DNA of 6,192 bases from Novosphingobium sp. GTDB taxonomy: Bacteria; Pseudomonadota; Alphaproteobacteria; Sphingomonadales; Sphingomonadaceae. The notes beneath the pieces were generated by a model. That model was not told the DNA's origin. It saw nothing but the letters and a program-made list of their open reading frames with translations, and searched no databases. The DNA lies in the NCBI GenBank assembly GCA_021299075.1, contig JAJTFU010000129.1:1-6192 (forward strand), given 5' to 3'. Numbering within the stretch: position 1 is the stretch's first letter; every line of letters starts with the position of its first letter. Positions 1 through 5,360 of this stretch are shown piece by piece. A program made the position numbers and the translations under genes.

Positions 1-539
1 CGGTCCAGACCATGGTCACGCGCCAGTTCAATGCCCACGATCCGGTGGTGGTCACTGTCGCCCGGATTGAGGGCGGAACGGCGCACAATGTGATCGCCGA
101 TTTCGCCACGCTGAAGGGCACCATGCGCACGCTCTCGCCGCGCCACCGGGCAAAGCTGCACGCCGCGCTGCGCCAGCTTGCAGCAGGGATCGCCGGGGCC
201 CACGGCCTCACCGCCGAAGTGAACGTGATCGAAGGCTTCCCGGTGACGATCTGCGATGCCAGGGCGGTCGCCTTTGGTGAGCGGGTGACGGATGGTCTGT
301 TTGGTCCGGGCGCCTGGCAAACCCTGCCCGCGCCGATCATGGGGGCGGAGGACTTCTCCTATGTGCTCGAGAAAGTCCCCGGCGCGATGTTCTTCCTGGG
401 CGTGGCCAAGGACGGGGCCGACTGGAATTCCTGCTGCGGCATCCATTCGCCGCGCATGATGGTGGACGAAGCGGTTCTGCCGCGCGGGACCGCCCTGCTG
501 GCTGGGCTGGCCGAGGAGTTCCTCGCCAGCGGCTTCTAA
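1..539 (+). CDS. M20 family metallo-amidohydrolase, C-terminal part (5' end outside window)
   Basis: This is the C-terminal portion of an M20-type zinc amidohydrolase (hippurate hydrolase / N-acyl-amino-acid amidohydrolase group). The frame is open from base 3, so the visible ATG at 12 is internal and the start lies upstream of the window. The first ~75 visible residues look like the lid/dimerisation domain, with the family phrase IEGGTAHNVIADFATLKGTMRT. The catalytic-domain return follows, with MGAEDFSYVLEKVPGAMFFLG and then GIHSPRMMVDEAVLPRG. The His of GIHSP is the late metal ligand in this family; the other ligands would be in the missing half. Family enzymes cleave amide bonds of N-acyl amino acids or related compounds; the substrate cannot be told here. 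The TAA stop overlaps the stop of the convergent acetyltransferase gene by 4 bases. Family assignment is firm. Confidence 0.9.
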   Translation, partial: VQTMVTRQFNAHDPVVVTVARIEGGTAHNVIADFATLKGTMRTLSPRHRAKLHAALRQLAAGIAGAHGLTAEVNVIEGFPVTICDARAVAFGERVTDGLFGPGAWQTLPAPIMGAEDFSYVLEKVPGAMFFLGVAKDGADWNSCCGIHSPRMMVDEAVLPRGTALLAGLAEEFLASGF

Positions 540-1135
540 ACTGGCCGCGACATCGACCAGAAGTGCGGGCCGCCCTTGGCCGGCACGTCCCACTCCTCGT
601 GCACGGCAAAGCCCAGCCGCAGGTAAATGCCGACATTGCTCTCGGTCGCGGTTTCCAGCAGCGCCGGTTTGCCCGCTGCCGCCGCCTCGGCCAGCCCGGC
701 GCGGATGGTCAGCCCGCCCAGCCCCTGGCCCTGGCAGTCCGGCTGCACCCCGGCATAGCGCAGGTAGTACCAGTCCTCACCCTTGGCCAGGTGCGCGCCG
801 ATCGCATCGCCCACCGTGCTGGCCCGCAAGATCCGCCGCCCGAAGATGCCGAGCAGGCGCATGATCTCGGGCGGCCAGAGCGGATCGTGGTGATGGACCT
901 TGCCCGGCAGCCGCCACAGCGTCACCGCCTCGCAGCCCGGCGTGCCGAGCGCGATCCCGTGGCGCTGGTGATCGTCCCATAGCCAGGCAAACATCCTGGG
1001 CAGCCGCCGGGCGCGTTCGGCTTCATTGGGGATGATCCAGCTGACCGCCGGATCGCTCTGGAAGGCCGCCGCGAGCGTGGCGATGGCGGCCTCGCGGTGC
1101 CGCGGGCCAAGGCGGATGATCGTGCGTTCAGTCAT
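536..1135 (-). CDS. GNAT family N-acetyltransferase
   Basis: A 199-residue single-domain GNAT acyl-CoA-dependent acetyltransferase; the acceptor substrate is unknown. The N-terminal part (residues ~17-40, LAAAFQSDPAVSWIIPNE) is typical of GNATs that begin with an AF..DP..W..P helix. The acetyl-CoA binding motif A is seen near residues 129-141 as GVQPDCQGQGLGG, containing the Q-x-x-G-x-G signature, followed by ETATESNVGIYLRLGF, the usual C-terminal N..a...Y..lGF element. The frame stays open upstream to 1294, but that extension is Arg/Gly/Ala-rich and lies over the membrane-protein gene. I chose the ATG at 1135 because it forms an ATGA overlap with that gene's TGA stop, which implies translational coupling. 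It is therefore the second gene of a two-gene minus-strand operon. Confidence 0.88.
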   Translation of the reverse strand: MTERTIIRLGPRHREAAIATLAAAFQSDPAVSWIIPNEAERARRLPRMFAWLWDDHQRHGIALGTPGCEAVTLWRLPGKVHHHDPLWPPEIMRLLGIFGRRILRASTVGDAIGAHLAKGEDWYYLRYAGVQPDCQGQGLGGLTIRAGLAEAAAAGKPALLETATESNVGIYLRLGFAVHEEWDVPAKGGPHFWSMSRPV

Positions 1136-1485
1136 CGCGCGCGCCGCGCCGGGCCGAGCAGCAGGGCCAGGAAGGCAATCGTGAACAGCAGGTCCCCGGC
1201 CAGCACCGGCCCGGTTCCGGGCGGCGCCGTTCCCGCCGCGATCGCGGGGGCCAGCAGGACGACCAGCCCCAGCTTGCCGACCACCCCGGCCCACAGCGTC
1301 GGGGCCAGCCGCGCCGGGTTGCTCGCAACCAGCGCGTAAAGCACCCCGAAGGCGGCCACCAGCACGGCGCTGATCTTGTCGCCCGGCGCAATGTTCAGCA
1401 GCACCGGCAGGCTGATCAGCCAGTTATAGGTCGCCGCCGCCCACAGCATCCACGCCCAGCCGCGCGGCAATCGGGTCTCATCCAT
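1132..1485 (-). CDS. small four-helix integral membrane protein of unknown function
   Basis: A 117-residue hydrophobic protein with four likely membrane segments near residues 11-31, 38-55, 62-84 and 95-111, a short charged N-terminus and a basic tail (GPARRAR). The stretch around residues 45-75 (FGVLYALVASNPARLAPTLW...GKLG) resembles small uncharacterised inner-membrane proteins found in many proteobacteria, but I do not know a function. The ATG at 1485 is preceded by a Shine-Dalgarno-like AAGGGAGAG at 1490-1498. Its TGA stop overlaps the start of the downstream acetyltransferase by ATGA, so the two are very probably cotranscribed and coupled. A TTGACA -35 box lies upstream at 1530-1535. Confidence 0.82.
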   Translation of the reverse strand: MDETRLPRGWAWMLWAAATYNWLISLPVLLNIAPGDKISAVLVAAFGVLYALVASNPARLAPTLWAGVVGKLGLVVLLAPAIAAGTAPPGTGPVLAGDLLFTIAFLALLLGPARRAR

Positions 1486-1505
1486 CGCTCTCTCCCTTGG
1501 CGATC

Positions 1506-1535
1506 AGATTGCGGGGCCGGACGGGCTACTGTCAA
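1506..1535 (-). promoter_or_regulatory. candidate promoter for the membrane protein-acetyltransferase operon
   Basis: On the minus strand a perfect TTGACA (-35) occupies 1530-1535. An 18-base spacer leads to CAATCT at 1506-1511, a weak -10. This would start transcription around 1499, giving a very short leader that still includes the Shine-Dalgarno-like sequence. The -35 match is clear; the -10 is poor, which is common in GC-rich alphaproteobacteria but lowers confidence. The -35 sits in the loop of the inverted repeat at 1511-1560. Confidence 0.4.
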
Positions 1536-1560
1536 CGCCCGTTGCGCCCCGGCCCCCCGC
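1511..1560. repeat. interrupted GC-rich inverted repeat in the divergent intergenic region
   Basis: The outer arms are GGGGCCGG (1513-1520) and CCGGCCCC (1549-1556). The inner arms are ACGGGC (1521-1526) and GCCCGT (1537-1542). The loop is ten bases (1527-1536). The left arms are contiguous, whereas the right arms are separated by six bases (1543-1548), so a folded form has a bulge on one side. It lies between the divergent starts at 1485 and 1595 and encloses the TGTCAA complement of the -35 box. It may be an operator-like element or a strong mRNA/DNA secondary structure; no regulator binding site is recognised. Confidence 0.5.
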
Positions 1561-1594
1561 CTGTCATGGCGCGCTTCGGAAGGGGACTTACCCG

Positions 1595-1903
1595 ATGGCC
1601 GGTGATGACGAAGACTATGTCTATGACGAGGACAGCGGCGAATGGCTGCCGGCCTCGGAACTGGCCGCCAAACGCGCGGCTGAAAGCGTGGTCGAGGTGC
1701 GCGACGCGGTTGGCAATGTGCTGGCCGATGGCGATGCCGTCACGCTGATCAAGGACCTGACCGTCAAGGGCGCGGGGCAGACGCTCAAGCAGGGCACGGT
1801 CATCCCCTCGATCCGGCTGACCGGCGATGCGCAGGAGATCGACTGCCGCTATCCCGGGATCAAGGGCCTGGTCCTGCGCGCGGAATTCGTCCGCAAGCGC
1901 TAA
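1595..1903 (+). CDS. PhnA-domain protein (YjdM-like) without the N-terminal zinc ribbon
   Basis: A 102-residue protein whose residues ~33-102 match the C-terminal PhnA domain (VEVRDAVGNVLADGDAVTLIKDL, then GTVIPSIRLTGD, IDCRYPGIKGL and LRAEFVRKR). PhnA/YjdM was named from its location near phosphonate genes in E. coli; it is not itself a proven phosphonate enzyme and its biochemical role is unclear. Canonical members start with a Cys4 zinc ribbon. Here the first ~30 residues are acidic (GDDEDYVYDEDSGEWLPASEL) and the only cysteine is Cys84, so no zinc ribbon can form. The ATG is preceded by GGAAGGGG at 1578-1585. It is the first gene of a likely rightward cluster with the small basic protein and the YaiI-type gene. 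Confidence 0.85.
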   Translation: MAGDDEDYVYDEDSGEWLPASELAAKRAAESVVEVRDAVGNVLADGDAVTLIKDLTVKGAGQTLKQGTVIPSIRLTGDAQEIDCRYPGIKGLVLRAEFVRKR

Positions 1904-1949
1904 GACCGATTTCGTGCCGCGATTGGCTCGAATGGGCCTAGGATCGCGG

Positions 1950-1968
1950 GCAGGGGCATCTGCCCTGC
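1950..1968. other. stem-loop between PhnA-domain gene and small basic protein gene
   Basis: GCAGGG (1950-1955) and CCCTGC (1963-1968) form a 6-bp stem around a 7-base loop. It ends directly before the AAAGGAA ribosome site at 1969-1975. No T-run follows, so it is not a convincing intrinsic terminator; it could modulate readthrough or translation of the small gene. Confidence 0.35.
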
Positions 1969-1981
1969 AAAGGAACGAGCC

Positions 1982-2113
1982 ATGGCCAAGGGCCAGAAGA
2001 AATCGAACCGCGAAGCGCGCAAGCCCAAGGCGGAGAAGCCGCCCAAGCAGAACGCCTCGCAGCCCAGCCTCAAGCCCGGCGTCCTGCCCGGGCTGGAGCA
2101 TATGAAGCGCTAG
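1982..2113 (+). CDS. 43-residue highly basic small protein, function unknown
   Basis: A short frame, ATG at 1982 and TAG at 2111-2113, encodes 43 residues with nine Lys, three Arg and only three Glu (net charge about +9). It opens with MAKGQKKSNREARKPK, has a Lys/Pro-rich middle and ends LPGLEHMKR. The Shine-Dalgarno-like AAAGGAA at 1969-1975 is well placed (6 bases from ATG). The opening resembles small conserved alphaproteobacterial proteins of the MAKGQ..SNRE type as I remember them; that is memory, not a search. The composition suggests a disordered, possibly nucleic-acid- or ribosome-associated peptide, which is inference. It lies 78 bases after the PhnA-domain gene and 15 bases before the YaiI-type gene, consistent with one operon. 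Confidence 0.72.
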   Translation: MAKGQKKSNREARKPKAEKPPKQNASQPSLKPGVLPGLEHMKR

Positions 2114-2128
2114 GACCGACCTGACCGG

Positions 2129-2584
2129 ATGACCACGCTGACGATTCTGGTCGATGCCGATGCCTGCCCGGTCAAGGAGGAGATCTACAAGGTCGCCTTC
2201 CGCCGCCAGGTCGCGGTCAAGGTGGTCAGCAACATGCGGCTGCGCGTGCCCGATCACCCGCTGATTGCGCGCGTGACCGTGCCCGATGCCTTCGATGCAG
2301 CGGATGACTGGATTGCCGAAGCCGCCGATGCCCGCACCGTAGTGGTGACCAGTGACATCCTGCTGGCCGATCGCTGTCTCAAGGCCGGGGCAACGGTCAT
2401 CTCGTCCACCGGCAAGCCCTTTACCCATGCCTCGATCGGCAGCGCCATCGCCACCCGCGCGATCATGGCTGACCTGCGCGCCGGGGGCGAGGCGATCGGC
2501 GGCCCGGCCCCCTTCGCCAAGGCCGACCGCTCACGCTTTCTTCAGGCCCTCGACGAAGCGCTGGCCCGGCTGGCGCGGCTCTAG
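2129..2584 (+). CDS. YaiI/YqxD family protein (UPF0178, DUF188)
   Basis: A 151-residue protein of the YaiI/YqxD family, the normal full length. Family hallmarks are present: VDADACPVK at residues 8-16; SNMRLRVP (34-41); VVVTSDILLADRCLKAGA (71-88) and the C-terminal STGKPFTHASIGSAIATR with GGPAPFAKADRSRFLQALD. The Asp-rich N-terminal motif and the TSD element recall PIN/NYN-like nuclease folds, and members are usually annotated as uncharacterised; activity is unproven. The ATG at 2129 places VDADACP where it is expected, but only a weak AGGA (2112-2115) precedes it, overlapping the stop of the small basic gene, so translation may depend on coupling. Its TAG overlaps the stop of the convergent GFA-type gene through the palindrome CTAG. 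Confidence 0.92.
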   Translation: MTTLTILVDADACPVKEEIYKVAFRRQVAVKVVSNMRLRVPDHPLIARVTVPDAFDAADDWIAEAADARTVVVTSDILLADRCLKAGATVISSTGKPFTHASIGSAIATRAIMADLRAGGEAIGGPAPFAKADRSRFLQALDEALARLARL

Positions 2585-2997
2585 CCCGGGTTGCCCGGCA
2601 CCCCTGGCACGTCGGGGATCTCGATCCAGTGCTGCTTGCTCGCGGTCCAGAACTGGATCTGCGGATTGAAGCTGCTGGTATCGTCGAGCGAGCCCGCCTT
2701 GACGAAGATCCACCCGGCCTGGGCCGGCACGCGGGTGAAGACCGGCGATCCGCAGGTCGAGCAGAACTGGCGGTGAACCTCGCCGCCGCTGGTGCCGTGA
2801 TCGACATAGGTCTGGACCGAGCCGGTGATCTCCACCCCGTCCTCGGGCAGGCCCAGGATCATCGACCAGCCGCTGCCGGCCTGGCGCTGGCAGTTCTTGC
2901 AGTGGCAGACCGCCTGCATGAACGGCTCGGCCGTGATCTTGTAGCGTACCGCGCCGCACAGGCAGCCACCGGTCTGTTCCGTCGTCATGTCACTCAT
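2581..2997 (-). CDS. GFA/CENP-V family zinc-binding protein
   Basis: A 138-residue protein of the glutathione-dependent formaldehyde-activating (GFA)/CENP-V fold family. The zinc ligand pattern is complete: Cys12 and Cys14 (GGCLCGAVRY), Cys31, Cys33 and Cys36 (CHCKNCQRQAG), and Cys79 and Cys82 (FCSTCGSPVF), followed by the family FVKAGSLDD element. Family members carry Cys-coordinated zinc; a few were linked to S-hydroxymethylglutathione formation but most have no proven reaction, so I do not assign one. The frame is open to 3030. I chose the ATG at 2997 because AAAGGCGGG at 2998-3006 precedes it; the ATG at 2988 is a close alternative. It lies 69 bases after the BLUF gene on the same strand. 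Confidence 0.9.
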   Translation of the reverse strand: MSDMTTEQTGGCLCGAVRYKITAEPFMQAVCHCKNCQRQAGSGWSMILGLPEDGVEITGSVQTYVDHGTSGGEVHRQFCSTCGSPVFTRVPAQAGWIFVKAGSLDDTSSFNPQIQFWTASKQHWIEIPDVPGVPGNPG

Positions 2998-3014
2998 CCC
3001 GCCTTTGTTGTGCC

Positions 3015-3039
3015 CGCAGCCTAGCGCCACGCGGCTGCG
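3015..3039. other. GC-rich hairpin between the BLUF and GFA-type genes
   Basis: CGCAGCC (3015-3021) pairs with GGCTGCG (3033-3039). Inside it GCG (3024-3026) pairs with CGC (3030-3032) around a CCA loop, with a TA bulge. It is a strong stem in either strand's RNA. On the minus strand it falls after the BLUF stop and ends about 18 bases before the GFA-type start. No T-run follows, so a classic terminator is not supported; it may be an attenuator, an RNA-stability element or a Rho-dependent end. Confidence 0.4.
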
Positions 3040-3066
3040 CTGCCCACTGCCACAATTGCCGAAGGA

Positions 3067-3471
3067 TCAGGCCAGCTCGCGCTTGATCGAGGCAAAGCTG
3101 GTGAAGACCACGCGGGTGTCGGTGGCAAAGGTTTCGGGTAGCCGGGCGGCGAATTCGGTGGCCGATCCGGCGCCGGTGAGCGGGGTCAGGAAGGCGCGCA
3201 TCGACCAGTAGGGGCATTCGCGTGCCGGGCGCTCGTCACGCCGGATCACCACCAGATCGCGGTGCCGCGAATCGGCGACGATCCGGGCCAGCAGTGCATC
3301 GACCGCCGCGTCCTGGCCTTCCAGCAATTGCATGAAGTGCTCACCATTATAGGCCAGCATCCCGGTAATCCCGTTGGCCGCATTGGCCGCCGCGGCCGCT
3401 TCACCCAATGCCGTCAGCTCATCGGGCCCCAGGTCAGCCGTCGCCCTGCTGACGTAGATCAGTGAAACCAT
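3067..3471 (-). CDS. short BLUF-domain blue-light photoreceptor
   Basis: A 134-residue single-domain BLUF (sensor of blue light using FAD) protein. All the key photocycle residues are present with the same spacing as in AppA: Tyr6, Asn30, Gln48, Trp89 and Met91. They sit in LIYVSRAT, NAANGITGML, FMQLLEGQ and YWSM. The domain fills residues 1-~93. The remaining ~40 residues form the usual C-terminal cap with no fused effector, so signalling would be through a protein partner. A strong Shine-Dalgarno-like GGAGGAG at 3480-3486 fixes the ATG at 3471. The neighbours (GFA-type gene downstream, RidA-like gene upstream) do not name an obvious output partner. Confidence 0.93.
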   Translation of the reverse strand: MVSLIYVSRATADLGPDELTALGEAAAAANAANGITGMLAYNGEHFMQLLEGQDAAVDALLARIVADSRHRDLVVIRRDERPARECPYWSMRAFLTPLTGAGSATEFAARLPETFATDTRVVFTSFASIKRELA

Positions 3472-3603
3472 CCAGTCCTCTCCTCCCCCCTTGGAGCATC
3501 CTGTACCAGCCGCTTTGGGACTCGGTGCAGGACACTGGCAAGGCAGCAGATTATCGGATGGAGTGCAAGGGCGGGCGCGATCGTGCGGCCAACCGGCAAG
3601 CGG

Positions 3604-4077
3604 TCACCGTTTGCCCTTCGCCTTCGCCGTCAGCCGCGCCACCACCTTGATCTCGACCACGGCACTGGGTTCGTAGAGCCGCCGTATGCCGATCGCGGTC
3701 CAGGTCGGGAAGGGGGCCTTTACATAGCGGTTCTTGGCTGCGGCCAGCGGGGTGAGCGAGGCGTCGATGTCGGTGTGGAAGGTGGTGATGTCCAGCACGT
3801 CGTCCCAGCTCGACCCCGCCCGCGCCAGGATTGCGCCGATCCGCTCAAAGGTGCGGGCATAGTGCTCTACCGGGTCGGCCCCGGCCGGCGGCGCCCCGGC
3901 GACCACACCGGAGAGGTAGACCGTATCACCATGGATCATGGCGTCGGAAAAGCCGAACTGCTCCTGAAACGCCCGCGCATCGGGATTCTCGGGCATCACG
4001 GTCTGCTTCGGCGCGGCGAGGGCGGGCACAGCGACCAGCGCGGCAAGCACGACGGCAAGGGGGATCAGGCGAGGCAT
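3604..4077 (-). CDS. exported RidA/YjgF-YER057c-UK114 family protein lacking the catalytic Arg
   Basis: A 157-residue RidA-superfamily protein with a signal peptide. Residues 1-21 give a basic start, a hydrophobic core (LIPLAVVLAALVAVPAL) and an ALA/A cleavage site near 21/22, so the mature protein is probably periplasmic. The RidA fold is seen in YLSGVVAG (54-61), ILARAGSSWDDVLDITTFHTD (83-103), RYVKAPFPTWTAIG and VEIKVVARL. In RidA enzymes an Arg in the F-P-x-R-S/T motif binds the imine/enamine acid; here the aligned residue is Trp126, so 2-aminoacrylate deaminase activity is unlikely. Start: the frame runs to 4161, but ATG 4077 gives the signal peptide and has GGAG (4083-4086) upstream. 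It is divergent from the beta-hydroxylase gene. Role unknown. Confidence 0.85.
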   Translation of the reverse strand: MPRLIPLAVVLAALVAVPALAAPKQTVMPENPDARAFQEQFGFSDAMIHGDTVYLSGVVAGAPPAGADPVEHYARTFERIGAILARAGSSWDDVLDITTFHTDIDASLTPLAAAKNRYVKAPFPTWTAIGIRRLYEPSAVVEIKVVARLTAKAKGKR

Positions 4078-4198
4078 GGCGGCTCCGGTCTTGTGAGACT
4101 GGGGCAGAGGTTCGCATGAATGCGGGGCGATGGATAGTGTGGAGAACCGACCAGACCCCACCCTAGCAAACCACCCCCACCGCCGTTAAACCCGCCCC

Positions 4199-5347
4199 AT
4201 GAACCTGACCGAAAACCAGGCCATTGCCCTCGTCCGTGAAGGGGCCGATCTGCTCCAGCGCGGCCAGCCTGCCGAGGCGCGGGCGCGGTTTGAGCGGGTG
4301 ACCGCGACGGGGCGGGCCAATACGCAGATATGGATGCTGCTGGCGCTGGCCTGCCGCGCGTTGGACGATGGCGCGGGGGAAGAGACGGCGATCGATGCGG
4401 CGCTGGCGCTCGATCCGGGGCTGATCCGGGGCCAGGTGATGAAGGGCGATTGCCGGGTCCGCGCGGGCGACGAGCAGGGCGCGCTCGAGTTCTATCAGGC
4501 CGCGCTGCGCTGGGCCGAGGGGATGGAACTGCCGGCTGACCTGGCGGCCGAGATCGAGCGGGCGCGCGCCGTGGTCGCCGGGGCGGCGGCGCGGGGTGAG
4601 GCAGCGCGCGAGGCGGCGCTGGCGGCGCGCGGCTTTCCGCCGGGTAAGCGCAGCGCGCGCTTTGCCCAGGCGCTGGATATCATGGCCGGGCGCAAGGAAG
4701 TCTTCGTCCAGCAGCCGACCGATTTGTACTTTCCGGGCCTGGCCCAGACCCAGTTCTTCGACACCGGCCAGTTCGACTGGGTCCCCGCGCTGGAGGCCGA
4801 GGCCGGGGCGATCCGGGCCGAGCTGGACGCCCTGCTGGCCAGCAGCGCGGCGGAGTTCCGCCCCTATATCCACGGCGATCCCAACCGCGCGACGCGGCAG
4901 GGCCACTGGCTGGCCGACGATCCTGACTGGTCGGCGCTGTTCTTGGTGGAGAACGGGGTGCGCAGCGAAGCCGCGATCGCGGCCTGCCCGCGCACCTGGG
5001 CGGCCATGCAGGGGGTGCCCTTCCCCGATATTGCCAATTCGCCGACGGTGATGTTCTCCCTGCTCCGCGCCGGCGCGCGGATCCTGCCGCATACCGGCAT
5101 GTTCAACACCCGGCTGGTCTGCCACCTGCCGCTGGTGGTCCCGCCCGCCTGCCGCTTCCGCGTTGGCAACGAGGTGCGCGAATGGGAGCCGGGCAAGCTG
5201 CTGGTGTTCGACGATTCGATCGAGCACGAGGCCTGGAATGACAGCGATTCCGACCGGATCGTGCTGATCTTCGACATCTGGCGCCCTGACCTGACCGCGC
5301 AGGAACGCGCCGAACTCGCCGCGCTGTTTGCGGGGAAGCTGGGGTAG
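4199..5347 (+). CDS. TPR-containing aspartyl/asparaginyl beta-hydroxylase domain protein
   Basis: A 382-residue two-part protein. Residues 1-~110 are alpha-helical TPR-like repeats (ALVREGADLLQRGQPAEARARFERV and similar). Residues ~205-365 form an aspartyl/asparaginyl beta-hydroxylase domain, a non-haem Fe(II)/2-oxoglutarate oxygenase. The two-His iron site typical of AspH is visible: His298 in ILPHTGMFNTRL and His343 in FDDSIEHEAWND, with no acidic third ligand, as in the family. His309 and Arg353 match the 2-oxoglutarate-site His and Arg by spacing. An in-frame TAA at 4187-4189 means the start cannot be further upstream; the ATG at 4199 lacks any Shine-Dalgarno sequence, suggesting leaderless or weak translation. 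Family members hydroxylate Asp/Asn in proteins or modify lipids or peptides; the substrate is unknown. It ends 13 bases before the convergent RidA-like gene. Confidence 0.9.
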   Translation: MNLTENQAIALVREGADLLQRGQPAEARARFERVTATGRANTQIWMLLALACRALDDGAGEETAIDAALALDPGLIRGQVMKGDCRVRAGDEQGALEFYQAALRWAEGMELPADLAAEIERARAVVAGAAARGEAAREAALAARGFPPGKRSARFAQALDIMAGRKEVFVQQPTDLYFPGLAQTQFFDTGQFDWVPALEAEAGAIRAELDALLASSAAEFRPYIHGDPNRATRQGHWLADDPDWSALFLVENGVRSEAAIAACPRTWAAMQGVPFPDIANSPTVMFSLLRAGARILPHTGMFNTRLVCHLPLVVPPACRFRVGNEVREWEPGKLLVFDDSIEHEAWNDSDSDRIVLIFDIWRPDLTAQERAELAALFAGKLG

Positions 5348-5360
5348 GACGGGGCGCGCC

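Noticed and set aside
563..982. 139-codon plus-strand open frame opposite the acetyltransferase
   Set aside because: Antisense to a gene with a clear acetyl-CoA motif; composition and lack of a recognisable domain mark it as a shadow.
1136..1294. N-terminal extension of the acetyltransferase frame
   Set aside because: The extra 53 residues are Gly/Arg/Ala-rich and overlap the membrane-protein gene; the ATG at 1135 has the ATGA coupling expected of an operon.
1542..1570. TTGCGC / CATGGC as a rightward promoter for the PhnA-domain gene
   Set aside because: Both boxes match the consensus poorly (about 3/6 and 2/6), no better than expected by chance in GC-rich DNA.
1950..1968. Stem-loop as an intrinsic terminator of the PhnA-domain gene
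   Set aside because: No T-run follows and a good ribosome site comes directly after it, so I list it only as a stem-loop.
1532..2428. 298-codon minus-strand open frame opposite the PhnA, small basic and YaiI-type genes
   Set aside because: It lies antisense across three plus-strand genes with recognisable proteins or ribosome sites, and its product looks like a low-complexity shadow.
4078..4161. N-terminal extension of the first RidA-like frame
   Set aside because: The extra 28 residues would bury the signal peptide, whereas ATG 4077 has a GGAG site and begins a textbook export signal.
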